A DNA stretch of 64,000 nt from Fusibacter bizertensis (GCF_029914245.1 NZ_JARYZI010000001.1:372001-436000), one strand, 5' to 3'; counted from the stretch's first letter, positions 8,808 to 17,143 are shown. Notes: generated by a model not told the origin, from the sequence alone. Made by a program: numbers and translations.

Positions 8808-9353
8808 CTAATTTGAAATTGATAAAATCGTAACAATTAAGCTTGTACCAAGTATAAGTAAAAGGAATAACTTTAAAATATTTCTTTTTAGATTAAGTGA
8901 CTTGTTATATTTATCTCGATATGCAGCCATATCAGGTTCTTCATCTTCAAATGTAAAGTCATCATACGTCTCATCCAGTTTCATTTCAGAAGCCGACTCC
9001 CCCCATAAGTTTTCAATAATTGCTCTTGCAGCCTCAGCATCCTCTTCTTTAACACATATAGATGTGCCAAGGTAATTTACACCACTATAGATTTGTAGAT
9101 ATGAGCCTATACCATTGTTTTTAACCTCTGAAAATATCCCGTTTTCTTCCAGTAATGTGGATACATGAAGTACATCACTCTCAAGTGTTGACTCGTATAC
9201 TGTAACTAGATTGAGACCATCTGGATATAACTTAAAATCTTTATTTAACCCTTGTTGCTCATAAACATCTTCTGATATAAGCATTTCTCCGCAATCCGAA
9301 CATTTTTCCACATAATCTTCAAAATCAATTTTACAAATTGGGCACCATTTCAT
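8808..9353 (-). CDS. Zinc-ribbon DUF2007 protein with C-terminal membrane anchor
   Basis: 181 residues in three parts. An N-terminal zinc ribbon has two CxxC knuckles (CPICKIDFEDYVEKCSDC, residues 4-21). The middle domain, residues of about 47-120, starts 'LVTVYESTLESDVLHVSTLL' and fits the DUF2007 'putative signal transducing' family. A single C-terminal membrane helix ('LFLLLILGTSLIVTIL') would anchor it with the zinc ribbon in the cytoplasm. AAAGGAG precedes the ATG. The partner or ligand is unknown. Confidence 0.75.
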   Translation of the reverse strand: MKWCPICKIDFEDYVEKCSDCGEMLISEDVYEQQGLNKDFKLYPDGLNLVTVYESTLESDVLHVSTLLEENGIFSEVKNNGIGSYLQIYSGVNYLGTSICVKEEDAEAARAIIENLWGESASEMKLDETYDDFTFEDEEPDMAAYRDKYNKSLNLKRNILKLFLLLILGTSLIVTILSISN

Positions 9354-9590
9354 AAAGTCACTCCTTTCACGCTTTAATCACCCACAACAATAATTCGTTG
9401 TTGTAATTCTAACAAACAATTATTAAAACTACATTAAAAAACCCTCTATTAACCATTTAAATCAATATTTTGTGATTAAATACTCTTTCCAATTAATCAT
9501 AAAAAATTTATTCTCTATCCTCTATAATTATACTAGTTCATCTCCAACTATGATATATAACTTTTGATTAATAGATGACACATCGTTCAT
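9354..9590. other. AT-rich intergenic stretch before the peptide promoter
   Basis: Between the divergent zinc-ribbon gene and the peptide operon lie about 240 AT-rich bases. It must hold the promoter of the zinc-ribbon gene, but no clear consensus was picked out and no open frame of note is present. The informative operator repeats begin at 9591. Confidence 0.5.
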
Positions 9591-9628
9591 ATGACAAGCT
9601 TGTTACGACTTCATGACAACTTTGTTAT
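9591..9628 (+). promoter_or_regulatory. Direct-repeat operator upstream of the peptide promoter
   Basis: Two copies of a 16-bp element lie head to tail: ATGACAAGCTTGTTAC (9591-9606) and ATGACAACTTTGTTAT (9613-9628), start to start exactly 22 bp, about two helical turns. Each copy is itself a near-palindrome (ACAA..TTGT core). The second begins 20 bp before the -35 box. A near-identical element, ATGACAATATTGTTAC, sits at 32,435 over the promoter of the XRE regulator, and ATGACAA half-sites precede the second peptide gene at the same 20-bp offset. A regulator-binding role is inferred. Confidence 0.7.
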
Positions 9629-9632
9629 TTTA

Positions 9633-9661
9633 TTGACTATGTTTTGCCAGCATGCTATTCT
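9633..9661 (+). promoter_or_regulatory. Sigma-A-type promoter of the small-peptide cluster
   Basis: TTGACT at 9633-9638 and TATTCT at 9656-9661 are separated by 17 bp. The second peptide locus on the minus strand has TTGACT in the same position relative to its repeats and a shared CATGCTA stretch near the -10. The operator repeats end just 5 bp upstream of the -35, a position suited to activation. Confidence 0.65.
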
Positions 9662-9693
9662 AAAATAGATAAATTTGAAAGGAGGTTATGCAA

Positions 9694-9789
9694 ATGTTTA
9701 TTACTACTATTGTTACAACTAAATTTAATGGATTTAATTTTGAAATGACATATTTTCATAACACTCCGTGTACGGGTAATACATTTTAG
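9694..9789 (+). CDS. 31-residue peptide A1 (duplicated small-peptide family)
   Basis: ATG at 9694 lies 8 bp after a perfect AAAGGAGG (9678-9685); an in-frame ATG at 9688 is too close to that site. The peptide is 31 residues, hydrophobic at its N-terminus (MFITTIV), and ends around 'MTYFHNTPCTGNTF'. A second 31-residue ORF at 29,060-29,155 aligns without gaps. M1, I3, I6, F14, T19, Y20, T24, P25 and T27 are identical, giving the pattern TYxxxTPxT. It has its own promoter and is followed by a strong hairpin. No known peptide family is recognised; a pheromone, bacteriocin precursor, toxin or leader peptide are all possible. Confidence 0.75.
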   Translation: MFITTIVTTKFNGFNFEMTYFHNTPCTGNTF

Positions 9790-9828
9790 GTTTAATTATA
9801 AACCAAGGTGGATTAAATTGAACTCAGG

Positions 9829-9861
9829 CGGTGTATGCATATGTGCATACGCCGTTTTTTT
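9829..9861 (+). terminator. Terminator-like hairpin after peptide A1
   Basis: CGGTGTATGCA-TATG-TGCATACGCCG (one G-T wobble) followed by seven T. The same GGTGTATGCATAT hairpin follows the paralogous peptide gene near 29.0 kb, so the hairpin was duplicated with the gene. Because two more peptide genes follow without an obvious new promoter, it may act as a partial terminator or mRNA-stabilising element. Confidence 0.8.
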
Positions 9862-9903
9862 GTGCCTAAACGCGGGGGGATTTAGCGAAAGGGGTAAAAA
9901 ATT

Positions 9904-10029
9904 ATGATTAAGGTTAACATGCTTCACGTATTCAATGATCTCAATGGCAAATTAGTATACAAGCCATTCGACGTATTTGAAAAACCGGCTAAAACTGAAA
10001 ACTCAGACTTTGTGAGACTTTTTAGGTAA
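9904..10029 (+). CDS. 41-residue peptide B1 with DLNG motif
   Basis: ATG at 9904 follows GAAAGGGGTAAA with good spacing. The 41 residues contain 'FNDLNGKLVY' and finish 'FVRLFR'. The next small ORF (10,100) is also exactly 41 residues and shares F10, D12, L13, N14, G15, Y19, F25, K30 and S34, with conservative changes around them. The identical leader GAAAGGGGTAAA before both shows the pair arose by tandem duplication. It lacks a signal peptide and is charged. The function is unknown. Confidence 0.7.
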   Translation: MIKVNMLHVFNDLNGKLVYKPFDVFEKPAKTENSDFVRLFR

Positions 10030-10099
10030 ATAGCTATAAACAATAGAAAATGGATGCCAAACTTGGTTTTCGGCACCATCATATGAAAGGGGTAAATAT

Positions 10100-10225
10100 A
10101 TGAAAAACATATCTATACAAAATATTTTCATTGATCTTAATGGCAGAGTTATATATAACTCTCCAGCTATATTTGATGATTATGTAAAAAATGGTAAGTC
10201 TAGCATAAAAAAATTTAGACTATAA
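10100..10225 (+). CDS. 41-residue peptide B2 with DLNG motif
   Basis: ATG at 10,100 follows TGAAAGGGGTAAAT. The sequence includes 'IFIDLNGRVIYN' and ends 'KKFRL'. It is the same length as B1 and aligns end to end (see 9,904). The 70-bp spacer between them can form a short stem (TGCC...GGCA). A strong plus-strand terminator follows 35 bp later, closing the three-peptide cluster. The conserved core across otherwise divergent residues points to selection on the peptide. Confidence 0.7.
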   Translation: MKNISIQNIFIDLNGRVIYNSPAIFDDYVKNGKSSIKKFRL

Positions 10226-10259
10226 TGTGCTATGATTATGACTAAATATAAAACAGACT

Positions 10260-10300
10260 AAAAACTGTTTCACTTAAGTGAGGCAGTTTTTCTTTTTTTT
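10260..10300 (+). terminator. Rho-independent terminator of the peptide cluster
   Basis: AAAACTG (10,261-10,267) pairs with CAGTTTT (10,284-10,290), enclosing the palindrome TCACTTAAGTGA, and is followed by a ten-base T-rich tail. It reads on the plus strand, which independently supports transcription of the small ORFs on that strand. Confidence 0.85.
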
Positions 10301-10334
10301 GCTTCACTATAAACATGACATCCTCATATTCCCA

Positions 10335-10371
10335 TAAAAAAGGATATGAAAGTCTCGACATTCATATCCTT
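10335..10371 (-). terminator. Terminator downstream of rsgA
   Basis: AAGGATATGAA (10,340-10,350) and TTCATATCCTT (10,361-10,371) form an 11-bp stem. On the minus strand it is followed by a U-run (TTTTTTA). It begins 4 bases after the rsgA stop codon. Confidence 0.9.
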
Positions 10372-10375
10372 AATC

Positions 10376-11434
10376 TTATCTATAATGTTTTGATTTATTG
10401 AACTTTGAGATGCTTTTGAACTTCTCGTTTTTATTTTTGAGATAGTCATCACGATTTTCAGAGTATGCATCTTCTGTTTTGAGTTTTAAGTAAGACTGCC
10501 AGCGTTTTTCTGACAATTCTCCATCCCGTATTGCCTCATATATGGCACATCCAGGTTCACTCGTATGTGTACAATCGCGAAAGCGACACTTTTCAAAGTA
10601 GACTTCAACATCTTGAAAAGCCATGTCTAGTCCCTCATCTGAATCCCACATGCCAAGTTCTCGCATGCCAGGCGTATCAACTAACATACCACCACCAGGC
10701 AGTAAAATAAGTTCTCTTCGTGTTGTCGTATGCCTACCACGATCATCATTTCGAAGTCCCTGGGTCTCGATAGCTTCTTGACCCGTCAACCAATTGATAA
10801 GTGTAGATTTTCCAACGCCTGAAGAACCTAGAAGTGCTACTGTTTTACCTGGTGTAATGTATGACATCACATCTTCAAAGCCTTCTTTTGTAAGTGCAGA
10901 AATTCCTAAGATATCCACACCATTCCCTACTGAGTCTACTGCTCTGAATTTACTGTATATATCCTCACACAAATCTATTTTCGTAATTACAACCACAGGA
11001 GTCGAACCACTTTCCCAAACAAGCACCAAGTACCTTTCAAGCCTTCTTAAGTTAAAGTCATTGTTTACTGACATGCAAATAAATGTAGTGTCAATATTCG
11101 CAAGCACAAGCTGTTCCTGTGCAGACTTTCCAGCTGCCTTTCTAATAAAGGCACTTTTTCTTGATAACACTTGGTGAATGATCCCGTTCCCGTTATCACC
11201 CAAATCGCGATCCAACATGACAAAATCACCTACTGCTGGGAAATCACTAAGCTTTCTCGTTTGAAAACGATACTTACCCGAAACCTCAGCAAATAAGATC
11301 CCCTTTTCTGTAACTACACGATAGACATCTTTTGATTGCGATAAGACTCTGCCGATATATAAACCTTCTATCAGTGAAGCTTCTTTGATCATCGCATCAC
11401 TAAGCCCGTACCTTATCATCGTATCATAGCTCAC
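10376..11434 (-). CDS. rsgA: Ribosome small subunit-dependent GTPase A (RsgA/YjeQ family)
   Basis: 352 residues with the circularly permuted GTPase order of this family: OB-fold-like N-terminus, G4 'TKID' (151-154), then G1 P-loop GSSGVGKST (203-211), then G3 DTPG (253-256), and a C-terminal zinc site C283/C288/H290/C296. RsgA proteins act in late 30S maturation. The gene overlaps the RNHCP gene upstream by 11 bp and has its own terminator. It sits far from any ribosome or cell-envelope genes and has a lysine-rich tail, so it may be an accessory paralogue rather than the housekeeping copy; this last point is inference. Confidence 0.92.
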   Translation of the reverse strand: MSYDTMIRYGLSDAMIKEASLIEGLYIGRVLSQSKDVYRVVTEKGILFAEVSGKYRFQTRKLSDFPAVGDFVMLDRDLGDNGNGIIHQVLSRKSAFIRKAAGKSAQEQLVLANIDTTFICMSVNNDFNLRRLERYLVLVWESGSTPVVVITKIDLCEDIYSKFRAVDSVGNGVDILGISALTKEGFEDVMSYITPGKTVALLGSSGVGKSTLINWLTGQEAIETQGLRNDDRGRHTTTRRELILLPGGGMLVDTPGMRELGMWDSDEGLDMAFQDVEVYFEKCRFRDCTHTSEPGCAIYEAIRDGELSEKRWQSYLKLKTEDAYSENRDDYLKNKNEKFKSISKFNKSKHYR

Positions 11435-11816
11435 CTATCGCACCTCCTATTTCATTAAGTGGAAATGGAGGCCTTGCTAGAGGCTGTAGTGCAATTGACA
11501 TAAGCTTAACCGGATTGTCATCTGCAGCAATTCGATTTGAACTCAGATGGCCACAGCGGTTACAGCGATGAATGATTGCCCATTCACCATTTTTTCTTAC
11601 CCATACACCAATTGCTTCCATAATGCCACTGCAATTTGCAGCACGATCTCCTGGCAAATTATCGACATGAACACTACTTAAACAATTAGGACAATGATTT
11701 CTGTGGTCACTTCCTGCACCATTTGGTACAATCAGACTCCCACAGCTTTTACATACAAAATTATCATAACATGCTTCTTTTTGATACTTATTTTTATCTC
11801 TACTTGAGTATTTCAA
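11424..11816 (-). CDS. RNHCP domain zinc protein
   Basis: 130 residues with four zinc knuckles: FVCKSCGSLI, RNHCPNCLSS, and C-terminal HRCNRCGHLSSNRI. The 'DHRNHCPNCL' motif defines the RNHCP domain of small bacterial proteins. It precedes and overlaps rsgA by 11 bp, so the two are co-expressed. A role connected with ribosome or RNA is suggested by context only. The start ATG follows AGGAGGAGC. Confidence 0.85.
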   Translation of the reverse strand: MKYSSRDKNKYQKEACYDNFVCKSCGSLIVPNGAGSDHRNHCPNCLSSVHVDNLPGDRAANCSGIMEAIGVWVRKNGEWAIIHRCNRCGHLSSNRIAADDNPVKLMSIALQPLARPPFPLNEIGGAIGEL

Positions 11817-12079
11817 CGTTTGCTCCTCCTAAAGTGTTTTAAACCTTTATGGGAGACTCGAATATTGTTATTTTATGCAAGCCTCCCGGACTGCAACGCT
11901 CTCGCTTGATTTTTTCAACATATAATAAACTCCTTCCTAAATAATCTTCATTTTAACCGGCTACTTCTTAATGCCGTTTTGACAATTTAATTATAGCAAA
12001 TATTCTCACAACTTTAACATTAATATCATATTACATAAATGTGTAAATGAGTGAAATACTTATATACTTTTCTTAACAA

Positions 12080-12493
12080 TTAATTAGATTTTTTAAGTAG
12101 CCAAACCCACGACATCGCTGTCGTTGCGATAAATCTTCCAGGATACAAGATCGCTGACAGAAAGATCAACATACGATTTAAGTCATCAGAGTATCTAAAC
12201 GGGTGATCCATCAAGCCACCTAACCAGCCTATATTTGAGTAATCTGGTTTTGGTATAATCAAATAACTTATTACGCAGTATATAAACACCACACCTAAGT
12301 AAAACAAAATACCTGCAATGTCTAATCCATCGCTGAATATAAAAAGATACACACCAACCACTATACCAATAGCAACAATTGACTTAAAAATTAATGTTTT
12401 TATATTTTGATCATTCTTGATACCTTTATTTTTTTCAATCCCCCCTACATTGCCAGGATTCATAGATTCTCCAAAGATTTCAAATAAGCCCAT
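12080..12493 (-). CDS. Membrane protein with three hydrophobic segments, unknown function
   Basis: 137 residues. A charged N-terminus (KNKGIKNDQN) is followed by membrane segments at about residues 30-50, 58-78 and 105-125. AGGAGGGGC lies before the ATG. No family is recognised. The 260 bases between it and the RNHCP gene hold no open frame worth reporting. Confidence 0.65.
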   Translation of the reverse strand: MGLFEIFGESMNPGNVGGIEKNKGIKNDQNIKTLIFKSIVAIGIVVGVYLFIFSDGLDIAGILFYLGVVFIYCVISYLIIPKPDYSNIGWLGGLMDHPFRYSDDLNRMLIFLSAILYPGRFIATTAMSWVWLLKKSN

Positions 12494-12643
12494 TTAAGCC
12501 CCTCCTATTCATTATTTTTAGCAATCTGTAATTTCTTTCATAATCGAAAAATTTATTCTTACTTCTTAACAATACCACTTACATTGTAATTTTTAATTAA
12601 GGATTTATTAAATTTCAGATGACCACATATGTTAGTTGAATGT

Positions 12644-13183
12644 TCATAATGATATCATGGATTTAGTCTTATCTTTGATAATATCATTGATCTTTTCTTT
12701 ATCAGTGATAGGCAGTTTCATCTTTAGGTCATATTCTTTGAGTAAAAATAAAGCAGGTCTACGTTTTGAGATTATTGTAATTCTCTCAAAATTTTTATTA
12801 AACATAGTTTCCCATTCACAGTCAACCAGATCATTCCAATCTATAAAACGGTTTGGTAGAAATATACCATTATCACATATAAAAAATGTATTTCTCGATT
12901 CCTTTAATAATATTATTCCTATTGAAATAATTAAGACTATGTTGAAATAACTGAAACAATCTGCATCTTTATAATATAAACGCCTCCAAAACCATAGTGC
13001 CATCACTATAAAATATACTGCTCTAGACCAATAATCTGCATCTTGATTTTTAAGTTCTAATTCTATGGTCTTTTTCTTATTAAAATACTTTTTTCTTCTA
13101 AAAAACTGATATGTAAGGTTGCTAAATAGTACAACAAGTATCAACAAAAATAGAATTCTAAATGGATCTGTCATTTCAATCAC
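12644..13183 (-). CDS. Membrane protein with PH-like cytoplasmic tail, unknown
   Basis: 179 residues. An N-terminal helix (residues 8-25) and two central helices (about 54-70 and 78-98) are followed by 'FFICDNGIFLPNRFIDWNDLVDCEWE', the pattern of bacterial PH-like or DUF5673-type domains, in which a W-D/L segment follows a short 'GI.i....i.W.di'. It could be a YcxB/DUF5673-like protein. The function is unknown. Confidence 0.65.
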   Translation of the reverse strand: MIEMTDPFRILFLLILVVLFSNLTYQFFRRKKYFNKKKTIELELKNQDADYWSRAVYFIVMALWFWRRLYYKDADCFSYFNIVLIISIGIILLKESRNTFFICDNGIFLPNRFIDWNDLVDCEWETMFNKNFERITIISKRRPALFLLKEYDLKMKLPITDKEKINDIIKDKTKSMISL

Positions 13184-13214
13184 TCCTTATTAGTAGACTT
13201 GAATATGATTATTT

Positions 13215-14108
13215 TCACCCAAGGTTCGGCACAATATCTTTCCATATAGCCCTTAATACCTCTTTAGGATACTCCTCATTATGACCTGTAACCGTAATCA
13301 CTGCATCATAATCTTCTAGTATGATACAGTATTGTCCATACATGCCATCTGCTCTGTAACAATTGGGTAAGGTACTTTTCCAAACTTGATAACCATAGCC
13401 TTGTCTAGACTCAGGATCTAATTTATATGAAGTGTCGATCCAGCTTGAGTGCATTCTTTCTACATAGCCTGACGAAACAATTTTGTGCCCATCATAGGTC
13501 CCTTTACCAAGTAATAGAACGCCTATCCTTGAAAACTCCTCTGTTTTTAAATATAGCCCACCTGAACATGCTGTAAAGCCATTTTGACAGGTGTGCCACT
13601 GTGGATTTACGATCCCGAGTTTATCAAACAATCTCGTCTTCAAATAATCTAATAAATTTTCTCCACTTAACTTATGGATAATTCTTCCTAACATATAAGT
13701 GCATAGGTCTTCATAATAAAACTTACTTCCCGGCTTTTCTAAGAGTTCCTCTAAAAAAAATAGTTTCACCCGGTCCATGTCATTATACTTTTCGTACGTT
13801 TCACTTATATGTCCAGAAGACATCTTAAGTAAATGAACTATTTTAATTTGATCAGACCCTTCACTTGCAATTGATTTATAATCAGGAAAAAAATCCAGCA
13901 CATAGTCATCAACTGTCAATAAATTCTCTAGTTCAGCAATACCGACAGCTATAGCAACCACGGTTTTGGATGCCGAATATAAGTTTTCTCTGTCGTCACT
14001 TCTAAATCTATGTTCTGCAATAGTCTTCCCGTGTTGATAAACATGAATCCCATATAAGCCAAGATTTTGCTCTATAGCAGTAAGTCTAAAATCAGTTAAT
14101 ATTCCCAT
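13215..14108 (-). CDS. Serine hydrolase of the class C beta-lactamase / penicillin-binding family
   Basis: Start at the ATG at 14,108, preceded by GGAGG. About 297 residues with the catalytic SxxK (LYSASKTVVAI, nucleophile Ser near residue 49), a YED/L segment (KFYYEDLCTYML) at the place of the usual Y-x-N, and an HNEEY stretch near the third active-site motif. There is no signal peptide, so it is cytoplasmic. Many such S12-type enzymes are esterases or peptidases of unknown substrate; resistance to beta-lactams should not be assumed. Confidence 0.85.
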   Translation of the reverse strand: MGILTDFRLTAIEQNLGLYGIHVYQHGKTIAEHRFRSDDRENLYSASKTVVAIAVGIAELENLLTVDDYVLDFFPDYKSIASEGSDQIKIVHLLKMSSGHISETYEKYNDMDRVKLFFLEELLEKPGSKFYYEDLCTYMLGRIIHKLSGENLLDYLKTRLFDKLGIVNPQWHTCQNGFTACSGGLYLKTEEFSRIGVLLLGKGTYDGHKIVSSGYVERMHSSWIDTSYKLDPESRQGYGYQVWKSTLPNCYRADGMYGQYCIILEDYDAVITVTGHNEEYPKEVLRAIWKDIVPNLG

Positions 14109-14133
14109 TTTGACCTCCATATATTATAAAAAA

Positions 14134-14442
14134 TTACTGTTTGGAATTAGTATTTTTAGTTATCATGCTAGTAGTATAAATTGAGACAGCCGAATACATA
14201 TAAAATGAGAAGACGACGCCAAACATAAAAGTGTACACTAAGCCATAGTCTCTTAATGGTAATATAATATACATTAAAAACATTGAAATTATGGTGTTAA
14301 TTATTATTGTTACTAGCTTTCCAAGTCTTTCAACCATCTTAGCTATTGGCCTAAACTTTCTTTCAACAAAAAGAAATAAAAAAAGGGAACAAGGAACATT
14401 ACCGATGAACAGCATCAACAATTCCTGTAATTTATAACTCAT
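14134..14442 (-). CDS. Small membrane protein, three or four spans, unknown
   Basis: 102 residues with hydrophobic helices at about residues 7-25, 42-62 and 66-90 and charged loops. AGGAGG lies before the ATG. It could resemble DUF2798-type proteins, but the match is not firm. Confidence 0.6.
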   Translation of the reverse strand: MSYKLQELLMLFIGNVPCSLFLFLFVERKFRPIAKMVERLGKLVTIIINTIISMFLMYIILPLRDYGLVYTFMFGVVFSFYMYSAVSIYTTSMITKNTNSKQ

Positions 14443-14499
14443 AATTAACCTCCTTACACAATATCATTCAATATTAAGAAATAAATCTGAATTTCATAA

Positions 14500-14742
14500 T
14501 CAGTCAAACCACTTTAATATCCCCTCGCCCATATACCTAACTGTTTGAGAATGCTCTATTCCTTCAACTTGATATGTAACTGTGTAAATTGAATCTCTCC
14601 AACTTATCATTTTCATACTCAGTATTTCTCCACCCTTATTTTTAATGTCAGTTCGTATAACTCTGTCTATTTTACGGAGATAGAAATACCAGAAAACGAT
14701 TGCACCCACTAGTATTAAAATACCAAATTTAAACTGTGTCAT
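14500..14742 (-). CDS. Small membrane-anchored protein, unknown
   Basis: 80 residues. One N-terminal membrane helix (residues 5-22) is followed by a ~55-residue strand-rich domain with 'SWRDSIYTVTYQVEGIEHS'. GGAGG lies 6-7 bases upstream of the ATG. It resembles DUF3592-like domains in layout, but this is only a suggestion. Confidence 0.6.
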   Translation of the reverse strand: MTQFKFGILILVGAIVFWYFYLRKIDRVIRTDIKNKGGEILSMKMISWRDSIYTVTYQVEGIEHSQTVRYMGEGILKWFD

Positions 14743-14757
14743 TTTTGCCTCCTGTAA

Positions 14758-15318
14758 TCACATTGGTTTTTTATTTTCATTTAGTCTTTCAATGATTTTA
14801 TTCAGTCGCCGAATTCTAGTTTCTTCTTTTTTAGCATCTAAATAAAACGCCGTATAGGTTCTTCTTATTGAAGGCGACATCTTTAAGAAGTTAGCCAGTG
14901 CAAGCTCCGATCCTTTTAGCACATCAATAAAATCATTTACTTGTTCATCCGTGATTTTATCATCTTTTACCAAATCCCATTGACCAGATCTCTTAGCTTC
15001 CTCAATTGCTGTTACGCCAAACGTAGTCATTCTTCCATCTTCAATTAGTGAAGCTGCCAACTTTTTATTCTTATCTGACCAATGACTACCATTTCGTCTT
15101 GGTGTAAACTTCTTTTGATATTCATCTTCATCTATACTGAGAATTTGTCCATCAATCCAACCAAAACATAAGGCTTCTTCTAGTGCCTCAGCTGCATTTA
15201 TCCTTTTTTGAGTTTCTGTTTTATTGAAGACAATCCAGATACCTTTACTAATCCCATGATATTTTACTAACCATTTTCTAAATTCTAGTCTATCTGTAAA
15301 AAACAACTTTTCTTCCAT
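14758..15318 (-). CDS. YdeI/OmpD-associated family protein
   Basis: Start at the ATG at 15,318, preceded by AAAGAGGTG. About 186 residues with the family pattern 'WLVKYHGISKGIWIVFNK', 'ALEEALCFGWIDGQ' and 'KKFTPRRNGSHWSDKNKKLA'. These are the central conserved blocks of the YdeI group, described in Enterobacteria in connection with outer-membrane and peptide resistance. The role in this organism is unknown. The call rests on very recognisable motifs. Confidence 0.88.
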   Translation of the reverse strand: MEEKLFFTDRLEFRKWLVKYHGISKGIWIVFNKTETQKRINAAEALEEALCFGWIDGQILSIDEDEYQKKFTPRRNGSHWSDKNKKLAASLIEDGRMTTFGVTAIEEAKRSGQWDLVKDDKITDEQVNDFIDVLKGSELALANFLKMSPSIRRTYTAFYLDAKKEETRIRRLNKIIERLNENKKPM

Positions 15319-15375
15319 AATAGGCACCTCTTTTTTCTCATATACAGAGCAAATCTTACGATCTGAACTATTACA

Positions 15376-16131
15376 TCAAATTTTTCTTGCATGAATTGTT
15401 ATTTCACCCGGCAATTTTTCATTCGTCCAGCTTGGTTCTTCATTAAATTCCAGAATCATAAATCCAGCGCTGATCATAGCGTTAATAATCTCTGATAAGT
15501 TATAATACCTGTATGAACACTCTGGAAACAATTCTCCTTCTGATGCTTCTAACAGACCTTTATAAGCCAAATCACCACTATGGATATCCGTTTCAAAATA
15601 ATCTTCTCTCGATGACTTAAAATAATTAATAGGCATCACTTTTCTAAAAGGATGGAAATCATTCAATATAACTTCACCTTCGTACTTTAATAATGCATAC
15701 AGTTTTTCCATAAATTTATCAATATCATGAAAATAATGCAGTACACCACCTTCAAGGTATAGTTTGTCAAAGAAAGTGCCATATTTCGCTGTATCAATTG
15801 CTAATACATCAGAAACCACATAATTGAGTTTCACATTGGCAGCTTTAGCCAGTTCTACCGCATATCTCTCATTCTCACGAGAAATATCAAAAACAGTGAC
15901 ATCTGCTCCAAGCGCTGCAAGTGCCACCGCTCGTCTACCAGAAGAACCACAAGGATTACCGATCTTCAGCCCATCAACATGATCAAAGTACTTGCCATGT
16001 TTCTTTAAAGTTGCGATAGGATTTTGAAGGATATGAGCCGCATATTCATTTGGCTTGCCATTGCTTTTAACTGCAAATTCGTATGCTCGATATTCCCATG
16101 CGTCTTTATTTTTTTTAGTATTGGGATCCAT
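15376..16131 (-). CDS. Class I SAM-dependent methyltransferase
   Basis: 251 residues. After a 'AWEYRAYEFAVKSNGKPNEYA' N-terminus come motif I 'LKIGNPCGSSGRRAVALAALGA' (shortened here to its core PCGSSG), 'VTVFDISRENERYA' and 'LEGGVLHYFHDID'. This family is annotated widely in Firmicutes as a methyltransferase of unknown substrate. The 'GVLHYF.D' segment is the motif IV/V region. Monocistronic. Confidence 0.85.
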   Translation of the reverse strand: MDPNTKKNKDAWEYRAYEFAVKSNGKPNEYAAHILQNPIATLKKHGKYFDHVDGLKIGNPCGSSGRRAVALAALGADVTVFDISRENERYAVELAKAANVKLNYVVSDVLAIDTAKYGTFFDKLYLEGGVLHYFHDIDKFMEKLYALLKYEGEVILNDFHPFRKVMPINYFKSSREDYFETDIHSGDLAYKGLLEASEGELFPECSYRYYNLSEIINAMISAGFMILEFNEEPSWTNEKLPGEITIHARKI

Positions 16132-16171
16132 AATGCCTCCAAATTTTATTTGTTTTTATAATTATTACTAT

Positions 16172-17110
16172 TTATAAGCTCATATACTTACTCAACTTAT
16201 CTATAGTACCGATAAATCGATCTTTTTCATCCATACTTGCGCCAGATTCAATATGCCAACATATCGCTAGTGCACCTTCAATATAAAGAATTTTACTTAA
16301 AACTGATCTTGGTATGTTCAACTTACAGCTTATTATTTTAAAAACTGTTTCGATGGTTTCATCAAGCTTAAACGGATCTGCTTCGTCCCAAAATTCATTA
16401 AGCATATACCTTGGAATATCAAATATAGGATCTCCCATTACACCTTTTGGGTCAATGATCCTGTAGCCATTTTCACTTTTTAAAATATTATGATAATGCA
16501 GATCACCATGTAATAACGTCTCGGAACTATATTCCTGAGTGAGCTTTACAAATAATGCTTTAGCGCGTTTCATATGTTCTGTAACATCGACCCATCGCTC
16601 TTGTGCTTCCATATAATCAGTAATTCTAAAAATCCAATCTTTATAGGATTTATATTTAACTGTTTGATTAAAAGGTTGCACTCTATGTGCACTTTCATTA
16701 TTGATCACATGTAGCTGAAGATATAAATCACAAAATGTGTCTAGTCTTTTTTCAATTTGATTTTCTAAAGCAAGTTCAACCCCTGGTAAGATAGCTTCTT
16801 CTAAGAGAACACGATGTTCAAAATCAACTTCATACAGTTTACATACGCTAGGTCCACTTAAACCTTTCAGGGCATTTACTTCACTACTAAATTCTTCGAA
16901 ATTCCTTCCGAATTTCATAATTATAGGCCCATGAATTTGGGAAAAACCTTTAAAAACTAAATTTGACGAAAATGAGTTAACAAGTTGCAACTTTTCGATA
17001 TGCCACTTTATGATCAACGATTCTAATACAATACTCGTATCAGAAAAAAAGTCATTTCCAAATGCTTTGACAATTTGTTTGATATCTTCAGTTTTGAATT
17101 TGTAAGTCAC
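16172..17110 (-). CDS. Aminoglycoside phosphotransferase-like kinase (APH(6)/hydroxyurea-kinase type)
   Basis: 312 residues. The catalytic loop HGDLHYHN (201-208) and the metal-binding segment IDPKGVMGDP (219-228) match the APH_6_hur family, whose members phosphorylate streptomycin at the 6 position. The N-lobe has 'GPIIMKFGR' (Lys66) and 'RVLLEEAILPG' (hinge). The reaction would be ATP-dependent phosphorylation of a hydroxyl group, cytoplasmic. The substrate cannot be deduced from sequence; chromosomal relatives often confer no resistance. Confidence 0.82.
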   Translation of the reverse strand: MTYKFKTEDIKQIVKAFGNDFFSDTSIVLESLIIKWHIEKLQLVNSFSSNLVFKGFSQIHGPIIMKFGRNFEEFSSEVNALKGLSGPSVCKLYEVDFEHRVLLEEAILPGVELALENQIEKRLDTFCDLYLQLHVINNESAHRVQPFNQTVKYKSYKDWIFRITDYMEAQERWVDVTEHMKRAKALFVKLTQEYSSETLLHGDLHYHNILKSENGYRIIDPKGVMGDPIFDIPRYMLNEFWDEADPFKLDETIETVFKIISCKLNIPRSVLSKILYIEGALAICWHIESGASMDEKDRFIGTIDKLSKYMSL

Positions 17111-17143
17111 TCTATTCCTCCATCAAAATTACTTTCTATTCAA

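Noticed and set aside
9688-9693. Alternative start codon for peptide A1 at 9,688
   Set aside because: It is only 2 bases after the AGGAGG sequence, too close for initiation; the ATG at 9,694 also matches the start of A2.
10794-11177. 127-codon open frame on the plus strand
   Set aside because: It lies fully inside rsgA on the other strand, lacks a ribosome binding site and has no recognisable motif.
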